From Ypsolopha sequella (Eukaryota > Arthropoda > Insecta > Lepidoptera > Ypsolophidae), in contig OW203989.1 of the NCBI GenBank assembly GCA_934047225.1, positions 14,979,977 to 15,043,976 of the forward strand: DNA of 64,000 nt. The letters run 5' to 3'. Below the pieces are notes generated by a model. It had not been told where the DNA came from. It made no database searches and saw nothing but the letters and a program-made list of their open reading frames with translations. The position numbers were made by a program, and so were the translations under genes. Positions 12,475 through 23,884 of this stretch are shown here, in pieces. Every line of letters begins with the position of its first letter. The stretch's first letter is position 1.

Positions 12475-14478
12475 AAAAAGCTATTAGTCGTAGATTATTT
12501 AATTATATTAAAAATGACCTGTAATAAGTGTATCTGATGTATTCTACGTTACATAAACAAAAAATAAATATTTCGTTTTAAAACAGAAGAGGTTAAGAAT
12601 TTAGGTATTTAGGTTATTTTATAGATTTAACGTTATTGTTTGGTATATCGTCTGCATAGTTAAGACCTAGACACTAAAAAGCAGCGGGTTATGTCGAAGA
12701 TACAAACGTGAATTATTTAAGTGGTATTTACTTAATCACATATGAAGGAATCAATGACGGCGCATTCGCTTATGTGGTTATTTTTTTTACTACTCCAAAT
12801 ATTCATTAACTTAACATGAATAATAAATTTAAATCGTAAGAACCTATAAAAAACAGCAATTAAAATATATCCTTCGTCAAATTTGTTTTAGAAGTGACTT
12901 ACAAGTTGTGAACATTATCCCTATACGAACATTACCATAAATACGAGACGTGAACAAAAACGTATCCACTTCAAAAGTAGGGGATTTTAGCCCTAGCTAG
13001 TGGATCAATAGATAGTGGTATTCTCATAGCAAACCCAGTATGTTTTTTATTTATTTTACCCAAGCGATGTTACGTTCACGTTTATTAAACTTCGTCTGAA
13101 ATAGGTATATTGTATTGTAGCAGTAAAAAATCTCCCCGAAGCGACGCCCCGAATCCCTTTATGACTGTTCCCTTCTAATAACATGTGCTGTTGTTGTTAT
13201 TTCATATCTCTATCCCGAATTCAATTACAGTGCCAGCGAATAAAAGTTGGATACCCTTCATTTCGTGGATTTGTTGAAATTTCTCTATCTCGTGTAGAGA
13301 ATGCAATGCACAGCACAATCAAAGCTTGGACGACCTGATAACTCATGCTTTGTTATGCTACGTGTGGCCGGTACTACATAAACGTATATAATATTGCTCT
13401 CTGCAATGAACGGGGTACTAAATATATGCAGAGAGCAATACCAAACTCTGTGTAGCAAAACAAGATTAAATAACAAAACAAACAACACATCACTTTGATT
13501 GAGAACTCCTATTATTTCTTATTGTGTGTTCTTCATCGTTGAGTCTGTTCCTTAAAGCAATATACATGATACTTGTACGTTGTCAAAACATTTTATAAAA
13601 ATATCGGTTTAGTTTTTTTGTCCCAATCACGTGATGTTCTACCAAGTCAATTATGACATAAGATAATTTATTTGCAAGCAAGCCATACAAAAATTATGTA
13701 CTTAGGCAATACAAAAAACTTGGTAGACAAAATACATAACTAAAAGATTTAATTAAAACAATAAAGCTTTGAAGATTATTTGAATTACATTTTGGAATTA
13801 TGAAAATGTTATTTAGAATTTAACAATAAATGTCCAAAATTAAACTTATACTTACTAAAATAACTAATTATTCATAGTATTCAGACAAATTACAAAAAGT
13901 AAGTCATGAAATTGAAATCGTTAAAAGTACGTACAAAAAAATAAAAACAAAGACAAAAGTAAAAACAATCTGACATGAAATTTTTTCAAAAAGTCCGCCT
14001 CCATTAATATACGGGCCCTTTTTATCTGCGATTACAGCACGGACCATTTAGATTTTTATGAATATATGTACATATTCATACAAATATATATGTATGTACA
14101 TGTAATTTATGTAAAAATGTCATATATGTAGTTATGCTGTGTATGTTTGCTTAAGTATACTTGAATATGTATATATTTTTTTATTTAATTTAGTAGTAGG
14201 ATATTTAGGTTATTTACACGTATGTGTATCTACTTATTTATTTATCAAAGCGGTCTGCTGGAAGAAATCAATACTAAGAGATATACTCGCCTATGTACAT
14301 GTTATTTCTAAGTGCAATTGTTATTATATTTATGTGTGCTCAATAAAGAATAAGAATAAGATTTTTTTCGGTAGCTGCTTTGCTCAATCTTGAGTTCAGA
14401 TTCTCTGAAATTACAATTTTGAAGCATGTTTGGCAGTGGCCACAATATTGTTTAGCCAATAACTGCAACTCGATCCTT
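12475..14478. other. Non-coding stretch with one short hairpin
   Basis: About 2 kb without a gene. It contains a perfect 13-bp inverted repeat, ATTGCTCTCTGCA (13393-13405) and its complement (13427-13439), and TATG/TACA-rich low-complexity DNA at about 14050-14130. The 84-codon ORF at 14139-14393 is hydrophobic low-complexity sequence and I do not consider it a gene. Confidence 0.45.
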
Positions 14479-14835
14479 CCATCCATCTATCAGCCTAGTT
14501 CGTCCACTGCTTGACATAAGCCTTTCCAGGACTTTGCCACTCCCGGTGGTCATCCTGGAAGAATTGCCCATACTCACATACGCTGGGCAGGCGGGTTGGT
14601 GAGCGCGGTGCCGGAACCCTTGCACGAGTGACGCCGCTGCCCGTCACCATTCTATTCCATATAAGGCCCGGCTATTAGGAATGGATATACCTCCATCCAT
14701 TGGTCCCAGGCATGGTGGGCCTTCTGGTTTTTTGCCTGTGAGCTGTCCTCTTACTCTCCCCCGAATTGCTTCGAGGGAGTCTCCAAGTAAGATGGTGGTA
14801 CCTCCACAGTCGAGCCTAGCATCAGCTCTAACACC
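14479..14835 (-). repeat. SINE-like retroposon, copy 3 of 4
   Basis: Minus-strand, near full-length copy. The plus strand starts with the tail complement CCATCCATCTATCAGCC and ends with AGCTCTAACACC. Internal landmarks are GTTCGTCCACTGC, GGGCAGGCGGGTTGGTGAGCG and AGCTGTCCTCTTACTC. Confidence 0.75.
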
Positions 14836-16055
14836 TGTTCCTTGTTAAGCATTTATTCCATCGTTAAAGTCCCACATGCTTGCGTTTTATTGATCATGAA
14901 ACATCAGGTAATATATTACTATATATACATATAAATAATAATTAATGAACCATATATTTATATTAGGGCCAGTATTTATGGACTGAATAAGTATTCAATA
15001 TTTTCAAATTTTTGGATACATACAAAATTTTCTAAAAGTTATTTAAGAACAAATGTTAATATGTAATATAATAATTTAAAGTAAAACAATAAATGTTGGC
15101 TATGCAACAAAACAAATTAAAGATATTCGTACCAGCATTTCCGCAACCCAGGTTGGCCGATTTCATTGCACTTAAATGTATTAATCAAAACCATAATATT
15201 CAAAAATACAAATTAACTTTTAGCAATATAGCTATAGAGGTCTTATTAGGTTGGCAAAGAGTTCTTATTATTTTGGTACATATAAACATGTTGTTCTGAC
15301 AACAAACTAGAACAATATCATTACGAGGCAGCTCGTTAATCAAGCGGGCGTCATGGGGCTGAGTAGACGAGATAAAATCAAATCAGTTCTTGGGCTGGAA
15401 ATTTGCTCATATCTCAATGTTACTTGTCACAATTGTGTTTTTGGTAGCGATGAACAGACTGGTAGAATGGGCTGATCTACTTACATTCAACGCATCGACG
15501 GTTCACTGTTCATTGATGGACTGGTCCATTTCATAGACGGCTAAACTGAGAGTCTGTCTAAAACATTTATATCGAAAGGCAACGTGACTAGTGAATCAAT
15601 TTTAACTCTAAATCGATTGCAAGAGGGAGTTGATATTTGAATAGGCGGAATGCGTGTGTTATAGAGAAAAAGCAGTTTTTAAGTAATAATTTTAGTTCAC
15701 CCCGGTACTATATTCCTACGAAATTTATGTATTGTTTAAATTTTCAACTAGTCGACGAATTCTACTGGTTGATTGACTCGTCGATGAAATAAAATGGACG
15801 GTCTAGTTTCGTTAACGAAAAATACGTCGACAACGCATCCCTGGTTTTGGTGCTTATATATTTGGGACAATTGTACTCTAGGATTTGTTTTGGATTTGCG
15901 CGAGTATGAGTAGTGATATATTGATATATATCTAAACCTAAACTGGCTACCTACAAGGAATCTATACCTACTACTAGATTTTGCTTGCGTAGTGCTTGTT
16001 TTTGTTACCGTTTTTATAGCATTTTCCCGACCAAAATAGAATTATAAACCTCCGA
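14836..16055. other. Non-coding stretch
   Basis: About 1.2 kb without a supported gene or repeat. The 68-codon ORF at 15093-15299 has no recognisable motif. Confidence 0.45.
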
Positions 16056-16335
16056 TTTTTAGGGTTCTGTAGTACCTAATAGGTACAAAAGGAACCTTTA
16101 TGGTGAGACTTCGTTGTCCGTCCGTTCGTATGTCACATCCTCATACATAACTTTAGCACTGTTAAAGATAAGGACATGAAATTTAGCATAAAAATAGCAT
16201 TAATTTGCCCACATATCACGGTGTAAAAAAATGTGAAAAATTTGAAACTGTTCAAAATATTTCCAAAACCAAAATAAGTAAAATATAAAATAAAATCCTT
16301 AAAATACAACTCGCACTGGGCCGGTTTTTTTTTTT
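16056..16335 (-). repeat. Lepidopteran interspersed repeat (CCGGCC...GGAACCC family)
   Basis: The plus strand runs from TTTTTAGGGTTCTGTAGTACC to GCACTGGGCCGGTTTTTT, the two diagnostic ends of this repeat. It shares ACAAAAGGAACCTTTATGGT and TTAGCACTGTTAAAG with 23885 and 37394. No ORF. Its mobilisation mechanism is not settled by this copy. Confidence 0.7.
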
Positions 16336-16746
16336 AAGTAATACTTGGAAGACAGCTTTATAGATAAAACAAAACGCTTCCTCCCACCTGTCGAAACAAT
16401 GGAAATTTGTTAAATTAGACAAAAGTAGCATATGTCTTACACTGGTTTACTACGAATGGCAACAATACCCATACACACTACACATCATCGATCATGCATG
16501 ACCAAGAAATTGTCATACCTTGATGTAGACGCTCACACCGCCATCTACTTTACATTAATGGAACTAGCTTAAACGTACTTCAACGCCGCGATGTAGAATC
16601 TATTACCTAAAACATACCGCCCACCATGGACATTTTTCTTAAATGAACATAATATCTTAACAATATAAAAGAAAACCACCTTTCTTGAAAAAACCTCGAT
16701 TTTTTTTATCCTAATACTTAACTAAATTTTAGTACATAATACATAA
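16336..16746. other. Non-coding, upstream of the LINE
   Basis: No gene. The LINE reading frame closes at a TAA at about 16744, so the LINE appears 5'-truncated near here, although decayed upstream sequence cannot be excluded. Confidence 0.4.
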
Positions 16747-19389
16747 CATAATTCTTACAGGCTACATTCTCATGTAACATTAACAACATGTGCTATATAT
16801 CGACCCCCTAAATTAAATCTGTACAATTTTATTCGTGAGTTATCAGGACTCTTGAGTAATTACCCTAAAAATACTAACTGCTTAATTGTTGGTGACATGA
16901 ATTTGGATATTAAGGACTCAAATACTTTAGCAAGCTCCTATCTAAACACCCTGTCTGAGTTAGGTTTCCATTGCTGCATAACACAATACACTAGAATCGA
17001 GACCACAGTAAAAGGCACATCCAAAACCTGCATTGACCACATCTTCGTACGCGACATTCCCGAGAGAAGCGGCCGCGGTCACGTGATTCACTCAGCTGTT
17101 GTGCGTAGTGCACTAGCTGATCACTTTATAACCGGTCTGTCGCTTATCAGCTCGCAATCAAGTAAACAGAATATAACCATTAATAAGTTAGATGATAGCA
17201 TGGTCAGACAGGAGCTTGATAAGGTTGATTGGAGCCCAATTTATAATAAATGTGAACCAAATGACATTCTTGAGTTTATAGTACAAAAATTTGATAATAT
17301 ATATACAAAGTCTATACATAGTAAACCAGTAAATAAGAAAAATAAATACAAATGTAACTGGATATCAGACAAGCTGATACAAATGTCAAATAAAAAGAAT
17401 AAACTACTCCAGATACACTTAAGCGATGTAACAAATAAAAAAAATGAGTTAATTTATAAACAATATAGAAATAGAACAAATAGGTATATGAATAAGGCTA
17501 GAAATAACTCAACTAAAAAAGAAATTTGTGATAACTTTAAAAACCCAAAGAAAATGTGGGAAATACTTAACAGATTATCAGGAAGAATAATAAAAGCCAT
17601 TGATGATATACTTCTTAACTCCTTTAGAATGAAAGCAAAAAATGTGTCAGATAAATTTGCTCAAGATTTTGTAGATAACGTAAAAAATGTACTAAACACA
17701 TGTGACATACCATTGCTTGACGAGAATACATATATAAACACCCCAACTATATCCCTAAAAATTAATAAAATAAATGAAAACATAATAGGAAAAATAATTA
17801 ACAAAATGAATGAGAAAAAAAGTCCAGGTTATGATAAAATAAGAGCAAAAGACATAAAATTCATTTCAGCTAAAATTGCACCTGTTCTAAGGCATTTAAT
17901 AAATCAATGCATTTCTTGTTCTACTTATCCAGATAAATTAAAAATTGGTCTGGTCAGACCAATACATAAGAAAGGCAGTTATAAAGACACAAATAACTAT
18001 AGAGCTATAACAATTTTATCCTGTGTAGACAAAATAATTGAAAAGTATTTCGGTCAACAGATCAATGAATTCTTGTCAAGTAATGACGTCATTCATGAGA
18101 AACAATTTGGTTTTCAAAAGAAAAAAAGTACAACTCAATTATTGTCTTTATTTACGGACGAGGTAAACCATCACTTGAATGATAGAAAACATGTTCTAGC
18201 AGTTATGATTGACTTCAGCAAAGCATTTGACACGCTTAATTACCAAACACTGTACAAAAAATTGCAACAAAATGGTATACAGGGCCCACTGTTGGAATGG
18301 TTCAAAAACTACCATACAAACAGATACAATGCGGTCAGTATAGCCGGAGAGCGAAGTGATCTAATGCCCACCCTGCATGGCACGGCCCAAGGTTCAATTT
18401 TAGGGCCTACCGAATATCTAATATACGTTAATGATATGTGTAAAATATTCCAGCACGGCTCTGTGTACCAATTTGCTGACGACACCTGTCTGATAACAGC
18501 GCACCAAGAAATAAATTTAGCGCAGCGAACGATGCAAAATGAATTTGATCTGCTATGTAAATGGGCGCATGATGTTGGTCTATCCATAAATTATCAAAAA
18601 ACCAAACTAATACACATTCATTCACCATACCTTAAAACTAGCTGTATTCCACGAATCATAGCCCATGAGCATGATTGTATGCACTCACAGCAAACATCCT
18701 GCGACTGTAAACCTCTAGAGATTGTAAAACAGCATACATACCTTGGCCTAAATATTGACAATAAATTTAACTGGGGTCCACATATAGAACGTATATGCAA
18801 TAAATTAAGAAGTTTACTATCCAAATTTAATGTTCTGAAATATAAATTGCCATACAACACACTAAGATTGTTGTATATGTCAATGGCAGACTCAGTAATA
18901 AGCTATGGTATTTCTAGTTACGGGAGTACCTACAGGACCTATTTACAAAAAATTTATAATATTCAAATAAGATTATTAAAAACTATAGTGCCCCTAAAAG
19001 TAAAATATAAATATAAAGATAACTATGATGGACTGTTCCAATATTGCAAAGTGCTTAATATCTATGACAAGGCCAAGTTAGCAGTTATATCAGAAAATCA
19101 ACAAAAAATTACATGGCTAGAGAAACATGTAAGACCTAGTAACTTAAGAACTTTATGTAACAGCACAAATTTTCGAACACCTAACTTTAATAATGAATAT
19201 GGCAAAAGAGTTTGGAAGCACAATCTACCCTTTATACTAAACCAATTACCAAAATCATTAGTTGATAAAATTGAAGTTACACACTATAAGCAGGCTTTGA
19301 ATATATTAAAAAGGTATTATATTCACGACAAATACATAAATGGAGAGGATGTGCACCCAAATTACAAAATAAATTGTATAAAATATTAA
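16747..19389 (+). CDS. LINE ORF2: endonuclease (C-terminal part) and reverse transcriptase, 5'-truncated
   Basis: The frame is open from about 16747 to the TAA at 19387-19389 (roughly 880 codons) with no internal stop. No authentic start codon is implied because the 5' end is missing. The AP-endonuclease part shows AIYRPP (about 16792), then GDMN, IDHIF and ADHF, the C-terminal catalytic motifs of this nuclease. The RT part shows SPGYDKI (finger), RPIHKKG, NNYRAI, motif A DFSKAFDTL (first Asp codon at 18211) and motif C FADDT (Asp codons at 18478 and 18481). In an intact LINE this protein nicks the target and copies the RNA in the nucleus. The catalytic RT residues are present, so this copy could make RT protein only if transcribed from a neighbouring promoter. 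Endonuclease would be incomplete. Confidence 0.9.
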   Translation, partial: HNSYRLHSHVTLTTCAIYRPPKLNLYNFIRELSGLLSNYPKNTNCLIVGDMNLDIKDSNTLASSYLNTLSELGFHCCITQYTRIETTVKGTSKTCIDHIFVRDIPERSGRGHVIHSAVVRSALADHFITGLSLISSQSSKQNITINKLDDSMVRQELDKVDWSPIYNKCEPNDILEFIVQKFDNIYTKSIHSKPVNKKNKYKCNWISDKLIQMSNKKNKLLQIHLSDVTNKKNELIYKQYRNRTNRYMNKARNNSTKKEICDNFKNPKKMWEILNRLSGRIIKAIDDILLNSFRMKAKNVSDKFAQDFVDNVKNVLNTCDIPLLDENTYINTPTISLKINKINENIIGKIINKMNEKKSPGYDKIRAKDIKFISAKIAPVLRHLINQCISCSTYPDKLKIGLVRPIHKKGSYKDTNNYRAITILSCVDKIIEKYFGQQINEFLSSNDVIHEKQFGFQKKKSTTQLLSLFTDEVNHHLNDRKHVLAVMIDFSKAFDTLNYQTLYKKLQQNGIQGPLLEWFKNYHTNRYNAVSIAGERSDLMPTLHGTAQGSILGPTEYLIYVNDMCKIFQHGSVYQFADDTCLITAHQEINLAQRTMQNEFDLLCKWAHDVGLSINYQKTKLIHIHSPYLKTSCIPRIIAHEHDCMHSQQTSCDCKPLEIVKQHTYLGLNIDNKFNWGPHIERICNKLRSLLSKFNVLKYKLPYNTLRLLYMSMADSVISYGISSYGSTYRTYLQKIYNIQIRLLKTIVPLKVKYKYKDNYDGLFQYCKVLNIYDKAKLAVISENQQKITWLEKHVRPSNLRTLCNSTNFRTPNFNNEYGKRVWKHNLPFILNQLPKSLVDKIEVTHYKQALNILKRYYIHDKYINGEDVHPNYKINCIKY

Positions 19390-19543
19390 TAAGATCAGCT
19401 TAAGACATTTATAAGAGATGAGGTAACCATCTAAAGTAATATAATCTTAAGATTTGAAGATTGAAACTTTAGATTTAAGTAAACATATTGTTATTTTTTT
19501 TCCTGAAATAAACAGTTCTATTATTATTATTATTATTATTATA
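16747..19543 (+). mobile_element. 5'-truncated non-LTR retrotransposon (LINE)
   Basis: The element comprises the 3' part of an endonuclease domain, a full reverse transcriptase and C-terminal region, a short AT-rich 3' UTR with AATAAACAG, and a terminal (TTA)n tail at 19520-19542. ORF1 and the N-terminal half of the endonuclease are missing, the classic result of incomplete target-primed reverse transcription. The tail type and the FADDT box fit the Jockey/CR1/L2 group; I cannot place the clade more precisely. I did not find a target-site duplication. Confidence 0.85.
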
Positions 19544-19574
19544 TAACATGTAACATTAAAATGAAATTATTTTT

Positions 19575-19652
19575 ATAGCACACCGTGCGTAAAATGACCA
19601 CTTTACGCACGCTGCGCGTGCGTAAAGTCGGCATTTTCCGCACTTGTGCTAT
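19575..19652. repeat. Strong 78-nt hairpin
   Basis: The left arm ATAGCAC...GTGCGTAAAATG...CTTTACGCACGC pairs with GCGTGCGTAAAG...CATTTTCCGCAC...GTGCTAT around a TGC loop, with small bulges. It lies just 3' of the LINE tail and is followed by a GC-richer stretch up to about 19770 that contains CCTTCGGCTCGTGCCGC. Probably an end of an interspersed repeat rather than an RNA gene. Confidence 0.6.
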
Positions 19653-19814
19653 GAAAAATTATACGAAACTCGTGCGAGAAACTTTTTCTTGACTCGTGTG
19701 ATTGCAGCACTAGCCTTCGGCTCGTGCCGCAAACTCACACTCGTCAGAAAACGTTTCATCGCTCTCGTATCGTAATGTACTATTACATTTTAACGTTACA
19801 ATTCTGGTTATTAA

Positions 19815-20090
19815 ATCTTTACCCGAGTATTTGTCAACCACCCTGCCAAGAAGCAACTGAGCTGGAGGTAACCCATCCTCCTATACTAATATGACATCTC
19901 CAACTTGTGGTTCTGGTACTTTATTCGTCCATTTCTACCTGTGCATAATATGATGGAGATAATCGTGGGACCACCACTGCGAAAATTTCTGCAACTGCAA
20001 AGTTGCCACCTTCGCAAAGACCCGACACTAGCGTCTTTATAATTACGGTCAGGAAAAAGAGCTTTCATATGACATGTGTCATTCGGCTGT
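19815..20090 (-). pseudogene. Decayed BEL/Pao pol fragment (integrase C-terminal region)
   Basis: Minus-strand translation matches the C-terminal integrase-associated region of the BEL/Pao pol at 31414-34566 position by position: RRWQL (cf. KRFQL), WWSHDYLH (cf. LWSRSYLH), KWTNK (cf. SKWLS), VGDVILV (cf. VGELVLI), EDGLPPAQ (cf. EDDLPPLQ), LLGRVV, and SGKDL (cf. PGKDG). Two in-frame TAG codons (before KWT and before EDG) and at least one frameshift show it is dead. It is much more diverged than the intact element, so it belongs to another, older BEL lineage. No LTRs are visible around it. The neighbouring hairpin repeats may have destroyed the rest. Confidence 0.8.
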
Positions 20091-20117
20091 ACTTCGTTTC
20101 ATATTATGTCAGCTAAC

Positions 20118-20343
20118 TTCAAATCCAGCGCGAAAATTGTGTTTTGGTACGTTCTTTAAAGATTCGTAAAGTTTTATTCACTTTTCCACCATTGTACAAC
20201 AGTAATGAAACCTACGAATAATAAAACTCATGTCAGAAAGCTCTTCCAACGTACACACTGAACACTCGCATTTTGCAATCTAAATAAATATTTATGAATG
20301 TTTATAAAATGTACCAAAACACCATTTTCGCGCTGGATTTGAA
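20118..20343. mobile_element. Foldback MITE, 226 bp
   Basis: TTCAAATCCAGCGCGAAAAT near the left end is repeated as its reverse complement at the right end, and the pairing continues through GTGTTTTGGTAC. Arms are about 45 bp. No coding capacity. A similar CATTTCGCGCTTGAATTG word occurs near 39693-39710, so a relative may lie there. Confidence 0.7.
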
Positions 20344-21193
20344 TATGTTATGGATTTGCACTGAGCCCAAAACAATTTTTTATTTATTTTGTCTGTCTGC
20401 ATGTATGACTTTGTACCTATCTTATATTCTTCTCTGTAGGGGCTAATTTCGTACTGCAAGTGTATAGCTTGATGTGGTCTCCACTGTAAATGTGTATGTA
20501 TGTTCCGTTTAACTTAAAAATCACTCAGCGGATCTGGATAAAGTTTTCTTTATTATCATCGATCGTAGTGATCTGGTCAACATAAAGGGCTATATTGATT
20601 AAATAACCACCAAGCTAAAAATTTAAAGGTTTATAAAATAAAAAATTATGATTTATTCATAATTTTCAAAATTGCTTGCTTTGTTGTTATCTAAGGGGCT
20701 GCACAATGCTAAAATTCAGTCCGGCCCTAAAACCCTAAAATTTCAGTTATTTTGAAATCGCGGCTACATTAGGACATTAACTTTCGGTTTAGAAATATGG
20801 AAACTGAATCGCTTTTTTCGTGAAATTCATGGTTTTTTAAAAGTAATATAATTAAAAGAAAATTGTAAGTATATTAATAATAGAGTTTAATTAATAATTG
20901 TCTTGAGTCAAAAAACACGCCATATGTTTTTTTTTTATTTTTGCCATTATCATTGGCGGAACTGAATCCAATGCAAAACTGATGTTTATGGAGCAATTTA
21001 AAAACCAAAAATCTGGCATGATCTGATTAATTAATACTGTAACAAAGTTGTGGCCTTGGTAGCAATTTTTTATCGTCTTTTCCTGGTACAAAAACAAATT
21101 AGACCCGCCTCAAATTGGCGTTTCCACTCAGTTAACAATGCCAGTCTTCGTTTGGCAACGGACAAGTTGTATCACATCTTTGACACACTTTGT
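20344..21193. other. Non-coding stretch
   Basis: About 850 bp with no supported gene. Short opposing ORFs near 20891-21277 overlap each other and lack motifs. Confidence 0.4.
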
Positions 21194-21960
21194 TTAAGGC
21201 GCTACCTCAAAAATATTAGCACTTTTTGGAGTCCTGTAACAATTTTGAACAAGAACCCACTAGTTTTCATAAATTAGTATAACATTTCTGGAACCTTTTC
21301 CTAGATTTCTGCCGAACAGAAACGTGATTGAAAAACTTTCACTATATAGAAATGATTATTCAAATGAGGTCTTTAAACACATTTTTCGGCAAGTGACGAA
21401 TAGTAAAGCCGATTCTGAGGGCTTTAATTTTAGTTATAGTGCTGTCAAAACTTGAAATTTTCCAAAGTAATTTAACTTCTGTTCCTAAAATCTAAGGCCT
21501 ATTTTGCAATGAAGAAAATTTAGTTTTGATAGCACTAAAACTAAAATTAAAGCCTTCAGAATCGGCTGTATTAATCATTTAAAGAACTCAAAGATATTTT
21601 ATAAAAACTGACACCGAATCGACACCAATATCTAGTTTAGTAAGTCAACACGAAGTCTTGCGTCTTTTTCTTAGTTTTGTTTTTTGCAAATTGTTTATCA
21701 TGTTAGTTCCTAGTGTAACATTATGTATATTTATTGTTAGCATAGTGAAATCCGTTATTGGCACTATTAGCTGATGCAATATTTAGTTAATGTTTACTGT
21801 ATTTGCTGTGGACTTTTGTTCATAAATAAAATGAAAATTAAAATAAATAAAACAAAATATCTTTTACATTTTTTTTTTTGCCGTGAATCCGTCCCACTCA
21901 TGCTGCGCGTTTTTCGCCGTGAATGTCTGACCGTTGAAAAATGCTCACATCGCCTCTAAA
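21194..21960. mobile_element. TTAA-type MITE, copy A, with nested MITE
   Basis: Begins TTAAGGCGCTAC and ends near CATCGCCTCTAAA; the right end has lost the exact TTAA. It aligns with copy B (22698-23143) through AAATGAGGTCTT, GACGAATAG, AGAACTCAAAGATAT and CCGTGAATCCG/CCCTGAATCCG. Relative to copy B it carries an extra 163-bp MITE (21405-21567). Confidence 0.6.
21405..21567. mobile_element. 163-bp foldback MITE (AAAGCCGATTCTGA family)
   Basis: Termini AAAGCCGATTCTGAGGGC and GCCTTCAGAATCGGCT are inverted, and pairing continues through TTTAATTTTAGTT and AGTGCTGTCAAAAC to give ~55-bp arms. A second copy lies at 36755-36919. The site is empty in the homologous repeat copy near 22909, which marks it as a real insertion. 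Confidence 0.85.
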
Positions 21961-22360
21961 TACTTATTCGGAATTGCCCTAAAATTGTTCAACTCGGAAA
22001 CCAAAAAGGACAAAATAGAGAGCACCACAGAACCAAACTAACTGAGAACATTACCGCAATCTGTCATTAGGGTATAGCCAAATTGAAATGTAAAATGGTT
22101 CCGTTGCTCTGCTTCACTGAGCTTTGACCGAAGACAAAGTTGAACGTTAAGCTGTGACAAGCAAAAATGAATCTAATTCATACAAGTTAAAAGTTTAGTT
22201 CACTTTGGAGGTAAGTATTACATGTTTTGTAGTTCGCCGCACCCGCACCGTTCATCTATCTAATCAAACGAATGGTTTGGAAGATCGCAGAACTACACGG
22301 AAAAATTGTTCAAATAAGCGAAAATAAACTAATTCTATGCCGTGAGAAAAATAATATATA
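21961..22360. other. Non-coding stretch
   Basis: No gene or repeat recognised. Confidence 0.4.
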
Positions 22361-22500
22361 CAATACAATACAACTTTATTTGTACACCATATAAAAAGGA
22401 ACAGAAATATAAATACTTAATTTTAACTAACTTATTATGTAGCACAAACAGGTGGCCTTATCGCTTAAAGCGATCTCTTCCAGACAACCTTTGGGTGGAT
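22361..22500 (-). repeat. LINE 3'-end copy (AGCGATAAGG family)
   Basis: On the minus strand it reads GGTTGTCTGGAAGAGATCGC, then TTTAAGCGATAAGGCC and ends in TTGTATTGTATTGTAT. I recognise this as a very common lepidopteran LINE 3' end with a short simple-repeat tail. Only about 140 bp are present. Confidence 0.7.
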
Positions 22501-22697
22501 GAAACTGTTTAGAATGATTGCTGAAATGGTGGTGTACTATTTGTACTATATTTGGTGTACTATATAGTTATGACAAATTACCTAAACATACATAAATAAT
22601 GAAATAATTATATTATTGTTAATTCGTAACGAAAAGTTTTTGAAGTGAAATTTCAGTGACGGTCTTGCGTCACCGCGCCATCAAGAACATGCTAATG

Positions 22698-23143
22698 TTA
22701 AGGCGATATGCGTAAAAAATACGGGTGTTTCTGTTCTGTGTATTTCATGAAATACACGGAAAATTTTAATAATTTTCTGGTATATGCATTTTGACTATAT
22801 AATCTAGGGTTTTGAAATTGAAAAACATGTTTGGATAAATTTTCCTCAATAGAAATAATTGTTGAAATGAGGTCTTCAAACACACTTTTTCTCCTCGTTT
22901 GACGAATAGGAACCATATACAGAACTCAAAGATATAATATCTTTGAGTTCTGTATATGGTTCGGTGTGTGTTTCAACAATATCTAGAGATTTGATATTTG
23001 AAATTTTGCTAGCTACTTTAGTTTTTTTAATAAAAATATAAAACCAACTTTTTTCCCTTTTGCCCTGAATCCGCCCCTCTCCCACTGCGCGATTTTTCAC
23101 TTGGAGTGACAGTGACAAAAATAAAATTCGCATAGCCTCTTAA
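22698..23143. mobile_element. TTAA-type MITE, copy B, 446 bp
   Basis: Starts TTAAGGCGATATGCG and ends CGCATAGCCTCTTAA. The ends are inverted and both include TTAA. It is the copy without the nested AAAGCC MITE and instead contains the perfect palindrome at 22910-22962. Confidence 0.65.
22910..22962. repeat. Perfect 53-nt palindrome (26-bp arms, 1-nt centre)
   Basis: The left arm begins GAACCATATACAGAACTC and the right arm is its exact reverse complement ending GAGTTCTGTATATGGTTC, with a single A at the centre (22936). A mismatch-free arm of this length in otherwise decayed DNA suggests a recent origin. The related copy A has only one half (AGAACTCAAAGATAT), so the second arm was probably added by fold-back or template switching. 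Confidence 0.95.
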
Positions 23144-23283
23144 CAGTATATCTGTAACTATGAGTACTGAATGATGCGTAAACTTTGCCAGCAGTGAATT
23201 TAATTAAATTTTTAAAATACTCTAATTTCATAATTTTAACTTTTTACTTCTGTCGGCAATCGCCATGACTGCCTGTTTTTCTT

Positions 23284-23880
23284 TTTTAGGGTTCCGTACC
23301 CGAAGGACAAAACGGAGCCCTATTAATGTCACTCAGCTGTCCGTCTGTCTTTCTGACTGTCTGTCTGTCCATCCGTATGTCACGGTTCTCTAGCTCTTAG
23401 TTGGAATAAGATGGAAACCTGAAATTTTCATGTCTTGTGTAAAATGTTGACCTAAAACCGAATATTGAATTAAAAATTTAATTAAACTATTTTCCAGGGG
23501 AACCTGAAAATAGTGCCAAAAAAATATTTTTTTTCCCTAGCATATGGGTTGTCATTGTCTAGAACTCATTGAGTATATATATATTTTATCTTAAAAAATA
23601 AGAAAACGGGGCCTATAAAAGTTGTAATTTTTAGACCATTTTTGTTACGGGTTCTATCCCAAAAACCAAAGTACCTACTAATGAATTTTTAATTACTGTA
23701 TATTACGTACCATATGGTTTGGCTGTTTTTAAACAACAAGTACTGAAAATGCCAATTTATGATGTAGTTTTAGGGTTACGATCCCGAAAATTTTTTCTAA
23801 CTTTTTTTGCAGTTTTGCAGTTGAAGTTCAATTGCAGTGCAGTTCAACTACAGAACTGAAGTCTATATTTTCCGAGAAGC
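23284..23880. repeat. Lepidopteran interspersed repeat fragment
   Basis: Begins TTTTTTAGGGTTCCGTACCC and contains CTGTCCGTCTGTC words typical of the GGGTTCCG family. The part from about 23542 (CCCTAGCATATGGGTTGTCA) to about 23730 reappears at 36706-37078, where it is interrupted by a MITE. Confidence 0.65.
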
Positions 23881-23884
23881 TGCG

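Noticed and set aside
19886..20068. 60-codon minus-strand ORF as an independent small protein
   Set aside because: Its start matches BEL/Pao pol but then leaves the homologous frame; it is part of the pol pseudogene.
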